Below, in pieces: positions 1-6,310 of a stretch of 16,742 bases of DNA. The stretch spans positions 1-16,742 of the forward strand of contig CANLGS010000015.1 in NCBI GenBank assembly GCA_947490035.1, read 5' to 3'. The translations under genes and the position numbers were made by a program. Below the pieces are notes generated by a model, which was given only the letters and a program-made list of their open reading frames with translations, did no database searches and had not been told where the DNA came from. The stretch is from Gemmataceae bacterium. Lineage in GTDB: Bacteria; Planctomycetota; Planctomycetia; Gemmatales; Gemmataceae. Each line of letters begins with the position of its first letter. The first letter of the stretch is position 1.

Positions 1-2179
1 CCGATCTGAGCTGGCTCGCGGAGAGCTTCGCGCGGGCGAGCGCTTCGGCGGCGGCCGCGCGGGTGTTGCCGGGCTGGCTATTCACAACGAGCTTCACCGC
101 CAGCGTGAAGTCCTCAGCGGCGAATTCCGGCGTGCCCGGTGTGGCACCGAAGACGAGCATGCGCGTTTCGTCGGTCCACGGCTTCCCGAACCCGCGCTCG
201 TTGAGCTTCTTCGCGTCCCTGATCGCAATGGCGAACTGTTCCGCAGTCGGCGGGATCGCACGCAGCACCGCGAAGGCGTCCTTCGACGCTTCCTCGGACG
301 ACGTGAGGGCGAGCGTCAAACCCGGCACCCACGATTCGGGAAGCGCCTTTAGCCCGCCGCGGAGGAAGCCGCGGAGGATCGCCCGCTGTGAGCCGGGGTC
401 GATGGTCGCTCGCAGCGCCTCGCCGATCTCCTTCTGGATCGCGTCCGTTTTCAGGAACGGTACGGCGCGGTTCACCAACTCGTCGCGCTCCGGCGGCGTC
501 ATCTTCTCCAACAGCTTGAACTTCTCCTTGAAGTAGCCCGCGAGCTGGTCGCCCCACTGCGGGTGCCGGCCCGCGATCCACCACGCGGTCTCGCGCAAGG
601 CCGCGTCCTTCGCGTCGAGTTCGGCGAACACCGCCTTCGCGTCGAGGCCGCTATTGGGGATGTTCTCCAGTGCCGCGAGCGCGGCTCGGCACACGCGCGC
701 GGATGTGTGCGACAGCCCTTTCGCCGTCTCCTTCGCGTCACCGACTTCGATCAGCGCGTAGGTGAGCGCGTGGTCGAGCGTGCGGTCGTTCTTCTCGTCC
801 GCGAGGGCGTCAAGCAGCGCGGGCACGGCCTTCGCGTTTCCGATTCGGCCAAGCGCTTCGGCCGCGACTCGGCGCGTGTGCGGGTTCGTGTCGCGGAGCG
901 AGGCGACGGCTTCGTCCAGACCCGCGGCCTCTCGTTTCAGGGCGATCTCGCGCAGCCGCGAGAGTGGTTGGGCTGCCGGTCGCTTCCGCTCTTTGTGCGC
1001 GCCGGCCCTCTTCACGCGATAGATCGCGCCGGTCACGTCAGGCTTCACGAGTTGCGACGTGGGGCAACACAGCTTGTACCAACCGCCGGTGTCCACGATC
1101 AGCAGCGAGCCGTCCGCGTCCTCGATCACGTCCGTCGGGTGGAAGTCGAGGTTGTCCGACACCACAAAATCCGAGTCCTTCGTCTCGTAGGTCGAACCCT
1201 TCGGAACGAGAGTATGGCGCGACACCTTGCGCAGGTTGAACTGACAGCAGAAGATGTTGTTCGCGTAGTCCTTCCCGAACTGATCCGATTCGTAGCGGTG
1301 CAGCCCGCACGGGGCGGCCGGTCCCATGTGCGTGAGTACCGGCATCAGGTCTGGCGATGTCCGCGGGTGGTCGTGGATCACGTCGTGATCCTTGCCGTAC
1401 ACGCCGCCGTAGATCGCGTGAACGAGGCCGTCGCGCTTGCCGTTCGCGGGGTGTTGGAAGAACGTCGTGCTGAAGATGATGTCGCCGCCCGGCGTGAACA
1501 CCAGGTCTACGGGGTTGTCCATGCCGCCCGTCATCACCGGTTCGATGTTCTTGCCGTCCGGCGTCGCGCGGAAGATGTGCGCCGCGCGCGTCGTGAACTT
1601 CTTGCCGTTGGCGAGCGTGTACTCCTGTTTCGCGAACGCGCCTTTCGTCCAGTAGATGTAGCCGTCCGGGCCGCGATACGGGCCATGCAGGTCGTTCGCG
1701 CAGCCGGTCAGCGTTTTGCCGTCGAACCAGATTTCCTCCTTGTCCGCGACGCCGTCGTCGTCGGTGTCGGTGAACTTCAAGATGTGCGGCGGGGCCGCGA
1801 CGTACAGCGAGCCGTTCAGCCACATGCAGCCTTCGGGCAGCATCACGTTCTTCACGAACACCGTCTGCTTGTCGAACTTGCCGTCGCCCTTCGTGGATTC
1901 GAGCCGCAGGATGCGGTGCGGCTTCTTCTCCGCCTGCACCGCGGACTTCTCGTTCGAGCCGCTGGAATCGGTGACGTACAGCCGGCCCTTCTCGTCGAAC
2001 GCGGCGGCGATGGGTCGCGGCGCCACGTCCGCGCCGACCGCGAGTTCGATGGTGAAGCCGTCCGGCAGCGTGAACGTGTGGCCGTTCAACTTCACCTGGT
2101 GCGTGGGCGAGCGGGGGGAGTCAGCCCCCCGAGCAACGGCCACAAGCGCGAGCAGCGCGGCGAACGAGATGCGGAACAT
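1..2179 (-). CDS. PVC-type membrane-bound dehydrogenase / HEAT-repeat protein (TIGR02604-like), 3' end outside window
   Basis: The minus strand reads open from the ATG at 2179 to the window edge (726 codons, no stop), so this is the N-terminal part of a larger exported protein. A signal peptide of about 19 residues (hydrophobic ALLALVAVA, then ARGA) is followed by a sorbosone-dehydrogenase/NHL-like beta-propeller (about residues 30-390). Recognisable stretches are HGPYRGPDGYIYWTKG, DFHPTDVIEDADGSLL and VDTGGWYKLCCPTSQL, with the Cys pair at 371-372. From about residue 420 the sequence is Ala/Leu-rich and helical, as in HEAT repeats (RRVAAEALGRIGNAKAVPAL). Relatives in planctomycetes and verrucomicrobia usually end in a cytochrome c domain with CxxCH; that part would lie left of position 1 and is not seen. 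The start is supported by GGGAG 7 nt upstream and a TATACT box at 2210-2205. Substrate unknown; probably periplasmic oxidation of a sugar or alcohol. It is divergent from the lactonase gene. Confidence 0.85.
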   Translation of the reverse strand, partial: MFRISFAALLALVAVARGADSPRSPTHQVKLNGHTFTLPDGFTIELAVGADVAPRPIAAAFDEKGRLYVTDSSGSNEKSAVQAEKKPHRILRLESTKGDGKFDKQTVFVKNVMLPEGCMWLNGSLYVAAPPHILKFTDTDDDGVADKEEIWFDGKTLTGCANDLHGPYRGPDGYIYWTKGAFAKQEYTLANGKKFTTRAAHIFRATPDGKNIEPVMTGGMDNPVDLVFTPGGDIIFSTTFFQHPANGKRDGLVHAIYGGVYGKDHDVIHDHPRTSPDLMPVLTHMGPAAPCGLHRYESDQFGKDYANNIFCCQFNLRKVSRHTLVPKGSTYETKDSDFVVSDNLDFHPTDVIEDADGSLLIVDTGGWYKLCCPTSQLVKPDVTGAIYRVKRAGAHKERKRPAAQPLSRLREIALKREAAGLDEAVASLRDTNPHTRRVAAEALGRIGNAKAVPALLDALADEKNDRTLDHALTYALIEVGDAKETAKGLSHTSARVCRAALAALENIPNSGLDAKAVFAELDAKDAALRETAWWIAGRHPQWGDQLAGYFKEKFKLLEKMTPPERDELVNRAVPFLKTDAIQKEIGEALRATIDPGSQRAILRGFLRGGLKALPESWVPGLTLALTSSEEASKDAFAVLRAIPPTAEQFAIAIRDAKKLNERGFGKPWTDETRMLVFGATPGTPEFAAEDFTLAVKLVVNSQPGNTRAAAAEALARAKLSASQLRS

Positions 2180-2204
2180 GGGAGTCTCCCAAGAGGTGCG
2201 CGAC

Positions 2205-2210
2205 AGTATA
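2205..2210 (-). promoter_or_regulatory. putative -10 box for the membrane-bound dehydrogenase gene
   Basis: TATACT on the minus strand, about 26 nt upstream of the ATG at 2179. This distance leaves room for a short leader with its GGGAG ribosome site. The hexamer at the -35 distance (TCGGAG, 2233-2228) is a poor match and lies inside the GGAGT/ACTCC repeat cluster. Sequence match only. Confidence 0.35.
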
Positions 2211-2226
2211 CACGAGAAGTGTCTTT

Positions 2227-2248
2227 ACTCCGAAGGAGTTGTACTCCT
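2227..2248. promoter_or_regulatory. alternating ACTCC/GGAGT repeats between divergent genes (possible operator)
   Basis: Three half-sites occur at 8-nt spacing: ACTCC (2227-2231), GGAGT (2235-2239) and ACTCC (2243-2247). The central element can pair with either neighbour; the right-hand pairing extends to 6 bp (AGGAGT, 3-nt loop, ACTCCT). The cluster sits between the candidate -10 boxes of the two divergent genes and overlaps the -35 position of the leftward one. GGAGT also occurs at both ribosome binding regions (2181-2185, 2332-2336). Operator function is inference. Confidence 0.3.
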
Positions 2249-2291
2249 CAGCCAGGGTCTGAAAACACTACCAGTCACCCCGCGTATCCTT

Positions 2292-2297
2292 TACAGT
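2292..2297 (+). promoter_or_regulatory. putative -10 box for the lactonase gene
   Basis: TACAGT lies 44 nt upstream of the ATG at 2342. The same hexamer appears at 5316-5321 in front of another gene. No convincing -35 hexamer was found at 17 nt. Weak, sequence match only. Confidence 0.28.
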
Positions 2298-2341
2298 GTC
2301 GAGCGTCGGCCCGCTCCCACACCTTCTTTTCGGAGTCCCGA

Positions 2342-3583
2342 ATGAACGTCTCCCGTCGAGCATTCCTCGTGATCGCGTCGGTCGTCGCGGGCGTGTCGTC
2401 CTCGCCGGCTCGTTCCCGCGGCGCCGATCCCGACAAGTATCACGTGTACATCGGGACGTACACGGAGGCCGAAGGCAGCAAGGGCGTCTACCGCTGCGAA
2501 CTGGACGCCAAGACCGGCGAGTTGAGCAAAGCGGAGTTGGCCGCCGAACTGACCAACCCGTCGTTCCTGGCGATCAGCCCGAACGGCAAGTTCCTTTACG
2601 CGGTGAGCGAGACGCAGGGCAACGGCGAGAAGAAAGAGGGCGGCGTGTTCGCGTTCAAGATCGACCCCGGCACCGGCAAACTGACCAAGCTGAACGAAAC
2701 GACGAGCGGGGGCGGCGACCCGTGCCACATCTCGGTCAGCGGCTCGGGCCGGTACGCGCTCGTCTCCAACTACACCGGCGGCAGTTGGGCGGTGTTCAAA
2801 CTCGGGGAGGACGGGAAGCTCGGCGACCGCACCGACTTCCACGCGTTCAAAGACAAGCCCGCCGAGGGCGCGAACAAGGAGCGGCAGGACAAGGCGCACA
2901 CCCACTGCGGGGTGTTCGGGAACACCCGCGGCACCGAGTTCGCCTACGTGGTGGACCTCGGGCTAGACCGGGTGTACTCGTACAAGTTGGACGAAGCCAC
3001 CGGCAAGATGGCGCCGACCAAGCCGGCGTTCGTGCAACTCCCGGCCGGCACCGGCCCGCGCCACATCGCCTTCCACAGCGCCGCGGGCAAGGCGTTCGTG
3101 TGCGGCGAACTCAACTCCACCCTCGTCACGCTGCGCGCCTACGCGACCGACGGCACCCTTCAGGCGTACGACGGAAAGACGGTGGGCATCGACCTGCGGG
3201 CGGACGCGACTTTGTCCACCCTGCCGGCCAAGGTGGCGGACGACGTGCGGAAGAAGAACTCGACGGCCGAGGTGCTCGTCCACCCGAAGGACGCGCACGT
3301 GTTGGTATCGAACCGCGGGTACAACAGTCTGGCGATGTTCGGGTTCAACGCGAACAAGACGGAGTTCGCCGCCGAGATCAAGTCCGCGGGCGACGGGCCG
3401 CGCGCGATCGCCACCCCGCGGAACTTCAACATCGTCCCGACCGGCAAGTGGATCCTGATCGCCAACCAGGACGGGGGCAACGTGGTCGTGGCCCAGTACG
3501 ACGCGAACGGGGGCGGCAAGTTGACCGGCAACGCGGTCGAAGTGGCGAAACCGGTTTGCATCAAGCTCCTGGCGAAGCCGTAA
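2342..3583 (+). CDS. Tat-exported lactonase-family beta-propeller (6-phosphogluconolactonase-like)
   Basis: This 413-residue protein belongs by pattern to the YbhE/Pgl seven-bladed propeller lactonases. Blade-like segments recur: HVYIGTYTEAEGSKGVY near residue 34, NPSFLAISPNGKFLYAVSE, GPRHIAFHSAAGKAFV, EVLVHPKDAHVLVSNRGYNS, and near the C-terminus GKWILIANQDGGNVVV. The N-terminus carries S-R-R-A-F-L at residues 4-9, a hydrophobic stretch and a likely cleavage near residues 25-28, which reads as a twin-arginine signal. The protein is therefore probably exported folded. Export argues against the cytosolic pentose-phosphate role of E. coli Pgl; the real substrate is unknown. The start at 2342 is chosen because the Tat motif begins there and CGGAG lies 7-8 nt upstream. 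The longer open frame further upstream is antisense to the dehydrogenase gene and is not used. The gene ends convergently against the muramidase remnant. Confidence 0.85.
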   Translation: MNVSRRAFLVIASVVAGVSSSPARSRGADPDKYHVYIGTYTEAEGSKGVYRCELDAKTGELSKAELAAELTNPSFLAISPNGKFLYAVSETQGNGEKKEGGVFAFKIDPGTGKLTKLNETTSGGGDPCHISVSGSGRYALVSNYTGGSWAVFKLGEDGKLGDRTDFHAFKDKPAEGANKERQDKAHTHCGVFGNTRGTEFAYVVDLGLDRVYSYKLDEATGKMAPTKPAFVQLPAGTGPRHIAFHSAAGKAFVCGELNSTLVTLRAYATDGTLQAYDGKTVGIDLRADATLSTLPAKVADDVRKKNSTAEVLVHPKDAHVLVSNRGYNSLAMFGFNANKTEFAAEIKSAGDGPRAIATPRNFNIVPTGKWILIANQDGGNVVVAQYDANGGGKLTGNAVEVAKPVCIKLLAKP

Positions 3584-3610
3584 CTTCGCCGCCGGAGCCG
3601 GTTCTGAAGC

Positions 3611-3635
3611 GCGCCCGTGCGGTCGCACGGGGCGC
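3611..3635. terminator. hairpin between convergent genes, possible bidirectional terminator
   Basis: GCGCCCGTGCG (3611-3621) pairs with CGCACGGGGCGC (3624-3635), with one bulged G and a 2-nt centre. The inner 8 bp, CCCGTGCG/CGCACGGG, are perfect. It lies in the 68-nt gap between the lactonase stop and the stop of the leftward muramidase remnant. No T-run follows on either strand, so an intrinsic terminator is not certain. Confidence 0.4.
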
Positions 3636-3651
3636 CCGGGGCGAGGTCACA

Positions 3652-4182
3652 TCAGTCGCCCGATTTCTTGCCCTTCGTGACCTCGGCGTACGACTCGGCC
3701 GCCGCTTTGATCTTGGCGCCGTAGGCGGCGGGCATCCCGGAGCCGTTGTACCCTTCGGCGAACAGGACGTAGTTCTTGTCCTTCAACCCCTTCATGCACT
3801 TCGGGTTCGTCTTGATCAAGGCGACGAACGCGTCGAGTTGCGGCTTGATGCCCTCGTCGAACTTCTTGACCATGTCTTGGACCGACGCGTAGCCGACGCC
3901 CTTATGATTGAAGCCCATGACCTGCCCGACCCCCCAGCTCGCGGACTTCAGAGCAGCCGCTTCGTCCAGTCCTTTCGCGAATTCCAACACCTCTCAGCGG
4001 CTCGGCTGACGCATTTTCAGACAATCCAACCAGTCGCCGTTCGCCTCCTTCCGCCACTCGTGCCCCAGGTAGTGCTGCTTCGGCGTCTCGTCGAACTTGA
4101 AGTGCTGGTCGAACTTGTCCTTGTTGGCCTTGCCCCACTGGCCCCGGAACACGTGGTCGGCGGTCGGCGGTGCGGTCGCCAG
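3652..4182 (-). pseudogene. N-acetylmuramidase-domain (DUF3380-like) remnant interrupted by an in-frame TGA
   Basis: The distal part (3990-3652, 112-113 residues) closely resembles the second half of the N-acetylmuramidase domain (PF11860/DUF3380): LDEAAALKSASWGVGQVMGFNH, then a QLDAFVALIKTNP stretch and FAEGYNGSG. In the same reading frame immediately upstream, separated only by TGA at 3996-3994, is a 62-codon open stretch (4182-3997) containing HVFRGQWGK, KFDQHFKFD and GHEWRKEANGDWLD, which looks like the middle of the same domain. The first part of the domain, where the catalytic acid is expected, is absent. The upstream piece begins 15 nt after the nadA stop with a strong AGGAGG at 4196-4191, but the codon at the right spacing is CTG (4182); the next possible start is GTG at 4152. 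No good ribosome site precedes the GTG at 3990. The best reading is a decayed gene; the alternative is two short expressed proteins. Confidence 0.6.
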
Positions 4183-4196
4183 GGTCGTGTCCTCCT

Positions 4197-5174
4197 TCAG
4201 TCCCCGTGCGGATGGACGGCCACCGTCACCGGCGGGTTCAGCAGGCTCCGCGCCAGCACCTCCTTCGCCTTATCGAACTCCGGCTGCCACAGGATTTCGG
4301 GAGAGCCGGTCTTCATGCAGTCGCGGACCTTCTCCAACGTGTTCCGCGCCATGTGCGGGCACTTGTTGCACGAGCACGTGATTCCGGGCACGCCGAGGTA
4401 CGTGTGCCGCGGGTGGCGGCGCTCCAGCTCCCACATCATGTTCGCTTCGGTCGCGACCAGGAACTCCGTCGGCTCCGCGAACGTGCCGACGTGTTTAATC
4501 ATCGCCTCCGTGCCGCCGGCGTAGTCCGCGAGGTCGAGAATGTTCTTCGGGCATTCCGGGTGCGCGATCGTCACCGCGCGCGGGTGTTCGCGCTTCTGCT
4601 TGAGGAGATCGTGAACGCTGAATATCTCATGAACCATGCACGAGCCGTCCCACAGGATCATGTCGCGGCCGGTCACTTCCGCCATGTAGCGGCCGAGGTG
4701 CTTGTCTGGCACGAACAGGATTTCGTAGCCTTGCGGCACCTTGTTCCGCACCACGTCCTCCGCGTTGCCGCTGGTCACGACCCAGTCGGAGAGCGCCTTC
4801 ACCTTCGCGGACGAGTTGATGTAGCACACCGTCTGGAACGTGCGGCCGTTCTCGCGGAGGCGCTCCTGGTAGCGTTCGAGCTTGTCCGCGGGGCACGCGT
4901 CCACGAGGCTGCACCCGGCTTGCAGGTCGGGCAGCAGCACGCGCTTGGACGGGTTGAGCATCTTCGCGGTCTCGGCCATGAACAGCACGCCGCAGAACAC
5001 GATGACGGGCGAGTCCACCTTGGTGGCCTCGCGCGCGAGTTTGAGGCTGTCGCCGGTCACGTCGGCGAGCGCCTGGATTTCGCCTTCCTGGTAGTAGTGG
5101 GCCAGGATGGTGGCGCCGAGTTGCTTCTTGAGGTCGAGGATTTCGGCGGAAATGTCGTCGAGAATAGCCGGCAT
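4197..5174 (-). CDS. nadA: quinolinate synthase A
   Basis: NadA condenses iminoaspartate with dihydroxyacetone phosphate to give quinolinate in de novo NAD synthesis, using a [4Fe-4S] cluster in the cytosol. The 325-residue protein has the family landmarks: [83 protein letters not shown] and HPECP. The expected cluster cysteines are C88 (QAGCSL), C179 (DGSCMVH) and C272 ([12 protein letters not shown]), by comparison with E. coli C113, C200 and C297. The ATG at 5174 is preferred over the one at 5210 because AAGGAG lies 6 nt upstream of it and homologues begin near this point. No nadB or nadC is adjacent. It is divergent from the 5359 gene and followed after 14 nt by the muramidase remnant. 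Confidence 0.96.
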   Translation of the reverse strand: MPAILDDISAEILDLKKQLGATILAHYYQEGEIQALADVTGDSLKLAREATKVDSPVIVFCGVLFMAETAKMLNPSKRVLLPDLQAGCSLVDACPADKLERYQERLRENGRTFQTVCYINSSAKVKALSDWVVTSGNAEDVVRNKVPQGYEILFVPDKHLGRYMAEVTGRDMILWDGSCMVHEIFSVHDLLKQKREHPRAVTIAHPECPKNILDLADYAGGTEAMIKHVGTFAEPTEFLVATEANMMWELERRHPRHTYLGVPGITCSCNKCPHMARNTLEKVRDCMKTGSPEILWQPEFDKAKEVLARSLLNPPVTVAVHPHGD

Positions 5175-5227
5175 CCGAGGCTCCTTGTTTTTACTGTGGC
5201 GGAGGGCCAACCCACGTAACTCAACTG

Positions 5228-5256
5228 TTTATACCGTCATAATACGCTGGCATTAA
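5228..5256 (-). promoter_or_regulatory. putative nadA promoter in an AT-rich patch
   Basis: On the minus strand TATAAA (5233-5228) lies about 54 nt upstream of the nadA ATG, with TTAATG (5256-5251) 17 nt further up (3 of 6 matches to the -35 consensus). The stretch 5219-5268 is clearly more AT-rich than its surroundings. TATTAT at 5244-5239 is an alternative -10. Confidence 0.35.
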
Positions 5257-5292
5257 GTGGAAACGGTAGGAAATCGCGGCGCCGCCGCGAAC

Positions 5293-5321
5293 TCGACACG
5301 GCGCGCGGGGCTTGGTACAGT
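5293..5321 (+). promoter_or_regulatory. putative sigma-70-type promoter for the 5359-7753 gene run
   Basis: TCGACA (5293-5298, 5 of 6 to TTGACA), a spacer of exactly 17 nt, then TACAGT (5316-5321, 4 of 6 to TATAAT). It is 38 nt upstream of the ATG at 5359. This is the best promoter match in the window, and it argues against the earlier in-frame ATG at 5257, which would lie upstream of it. Confidence 0.5.
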
Positions 5322-5358
5322 GAACGTGAGTCGAGACCGCCCTCACGAGCCAACAGCG

Positions 5359-5763
5359 ATGGGCGAACACAATATCAGCGGCACAGCTCAAATCGAGGTA
5401 TCGGCGCACCACACCCACGAACCGACGGTCGCCCCAGGGGAGACAGTCGAGACACGCGCCGAGCGCATCCTGGCGGGCGACATCCGCCCCGACGACTACC
5501 TCGAAGTGCCGCCGGGGGTGACCGCTCGGGTCGATTGGGAGATCGCGAAATGCGGTGTCGCGGTTACCACCGAGATGCGCCAGTGGATGCTCGACACATA
5601 CGCGCTCCAGTTCCACTGCTCCGGGAACAGGGTCGTCTGCTGGCGAACCGGCAAAGGGGTCATCGTCCTCGGCGTCGGGGAAACTGAAGCGCGAGCGGTG
5701 TTGGCACTCATGTATCCCATCACCCCCGAACGGCACCCGGACATCGCCGTTGAATACCCATGA
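5359..5763 (+). CDS. small GDIRPDDY-motif protein, copy A (partner of retropepsin-like gene)
   Basis: A 134-residue protein with no family I recognise. It has a polar, low-complexity N-terminus (about residues 1-30), then RAERILAGDIRPDDYLEVPP (33-52) and a C-terminal GKGVIVLGVGETEARAVLAL (98-117). The same blocks in the same order occur in the protein at 8337-8771 (RARRIFSGDIRPDDY and GVIVIAVGLERIRAIL), so the two are paralogues. No signal peptide or membrane segment is seen, so it is probably cytosolic. The ATG at 5359 was chosen over 5257 because of the promoter match at 5293-5321; the ribosome site is weak. Its stop overlaps the next start as ATGA (5760-5763), indicating translational coupling with the retropepsin-like gene. 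Function unknown; the coupling suggests the two proteins act together. Confidence 0.7.
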   Translation: MGEHNISGTAQIEVSAHHTHEPTVAPGETVETRAERILAGDIRPDDYLEVPPGVTARVDWEIAKCGVAVTTEMRQWMLDTYALQFHCSGNRVVCWRTGKGVIVLGVGETEARAVLALMYPITPERHPDIAVEYP

Positions 5764-6305
5764 CAGCGCCCGCCCCCTTCCGTTACACCATCCAGTTGTG
5801 GCCGGGAGAGTGTTCGCCGCCGGCGGACCCGCCGGGCACACCTCCTGATCCGCTGGCGATCGAAACGCGGGTCGCAAAGGTGCCGCTGCGCATGATCCGT
5901 CAACCGGACACGTCGAACGAAACGCGAGTGACCGCGCCGGAGTGGTTCGCCATCGACCCCGGCGCCGGGATCACACAACTGAGCCTGGAAGCCGCGCTGC
6001 TCGGCGAGGAACACGGGGGATGGGATCTGAGCGTCGGCCCAAACTGGCGGCGCGTCAAGCGAACCACGGCGCGCGGGACGGATCGGGTGAGGGCACACCC
6101 CGGCTCGATCCGCGTGCTGTTCCCCAACTACGCCGAACCGTTCGAGTTCACCTGCCTGTTCATCGAGAACTGGCCGGTCGGCGTTCCGCCGCTCCTCGGT
6201 CTGCACGACGTTTTGAAGCACGTCCGCATCACCTTCGATAGCACTAAACTGCGCCCGTTCGGGGCCGTCACCTTCGAGCGCTACGACACGACACCTCACG
6301 AGTAA
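5760..6305 (+). CDS. retropepsin-like protein, copy A, with DPG in place of D(S/T)G
   Basis: A 181-residue protein. FAIDPGAGITQLSLEAALL (about residues 63-81) matches the active-site region of clan AA (retropepsin-like) aspartic proteases, where Asp-Ser/Thr-Gly-Ala is usual; here it is D66-P67-G68-A69. The C-terminal PPLLGLHDVLKHVRITFD (143-160) corresponds to the second conserved region, usually LLG..(F/V)L....(V/I)TFD. The paralogue at 8744-9250 keeps DSGAG. Ser/Thr next to the catalytic Asp supports the active-site hydrogen-bond network, so Pro suggests lost or altered activity. This is inference from family structure. The first 35 residues are Pro-rich, and no signal peptide or membrane span is seen. 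It overlaps the upstream gene by 4 nt (ATGA) and ends 5 nt before sthA, so the three are probably one transcript. Confidence 0.7.
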   Translation: MTAPAPFRYTIQLWPGECSPPADPPGTPPDPLAIETRVAKVPLRMIRQPDTSNETRVTAPEWFAIDPGAGITQLSLEAALLGEEHGGWDLSVGPNWRRVKRTTARGTDRVRAHPGSIRVLFPNYAEPFEFTCLFIENWPVGVPPLLGLHDVLKHVRITFDSTKLRPFGAVTFERYDTTPHE

Positions 6306-6310
6306 CACCC

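Noticed and set aside
563..2341. Long plus-strand open frame running into the lactonase gene
   Set aside because: It is antisense to the well-supported dehydrogenase gene, has no family-like sequence, and the Tat signal and ribosome site put the real lactonase start at 2342.
3994..3996. Possible recoding of UGA as an amino acid in the muramidase remnant
   Set aside because: nadA, sthA, gyrB, DUF721 and dnaN in the same window all end at TGA, no SECIS-like structure was recognised, and the domain is N-terminally incomplete, so decay is simpler.
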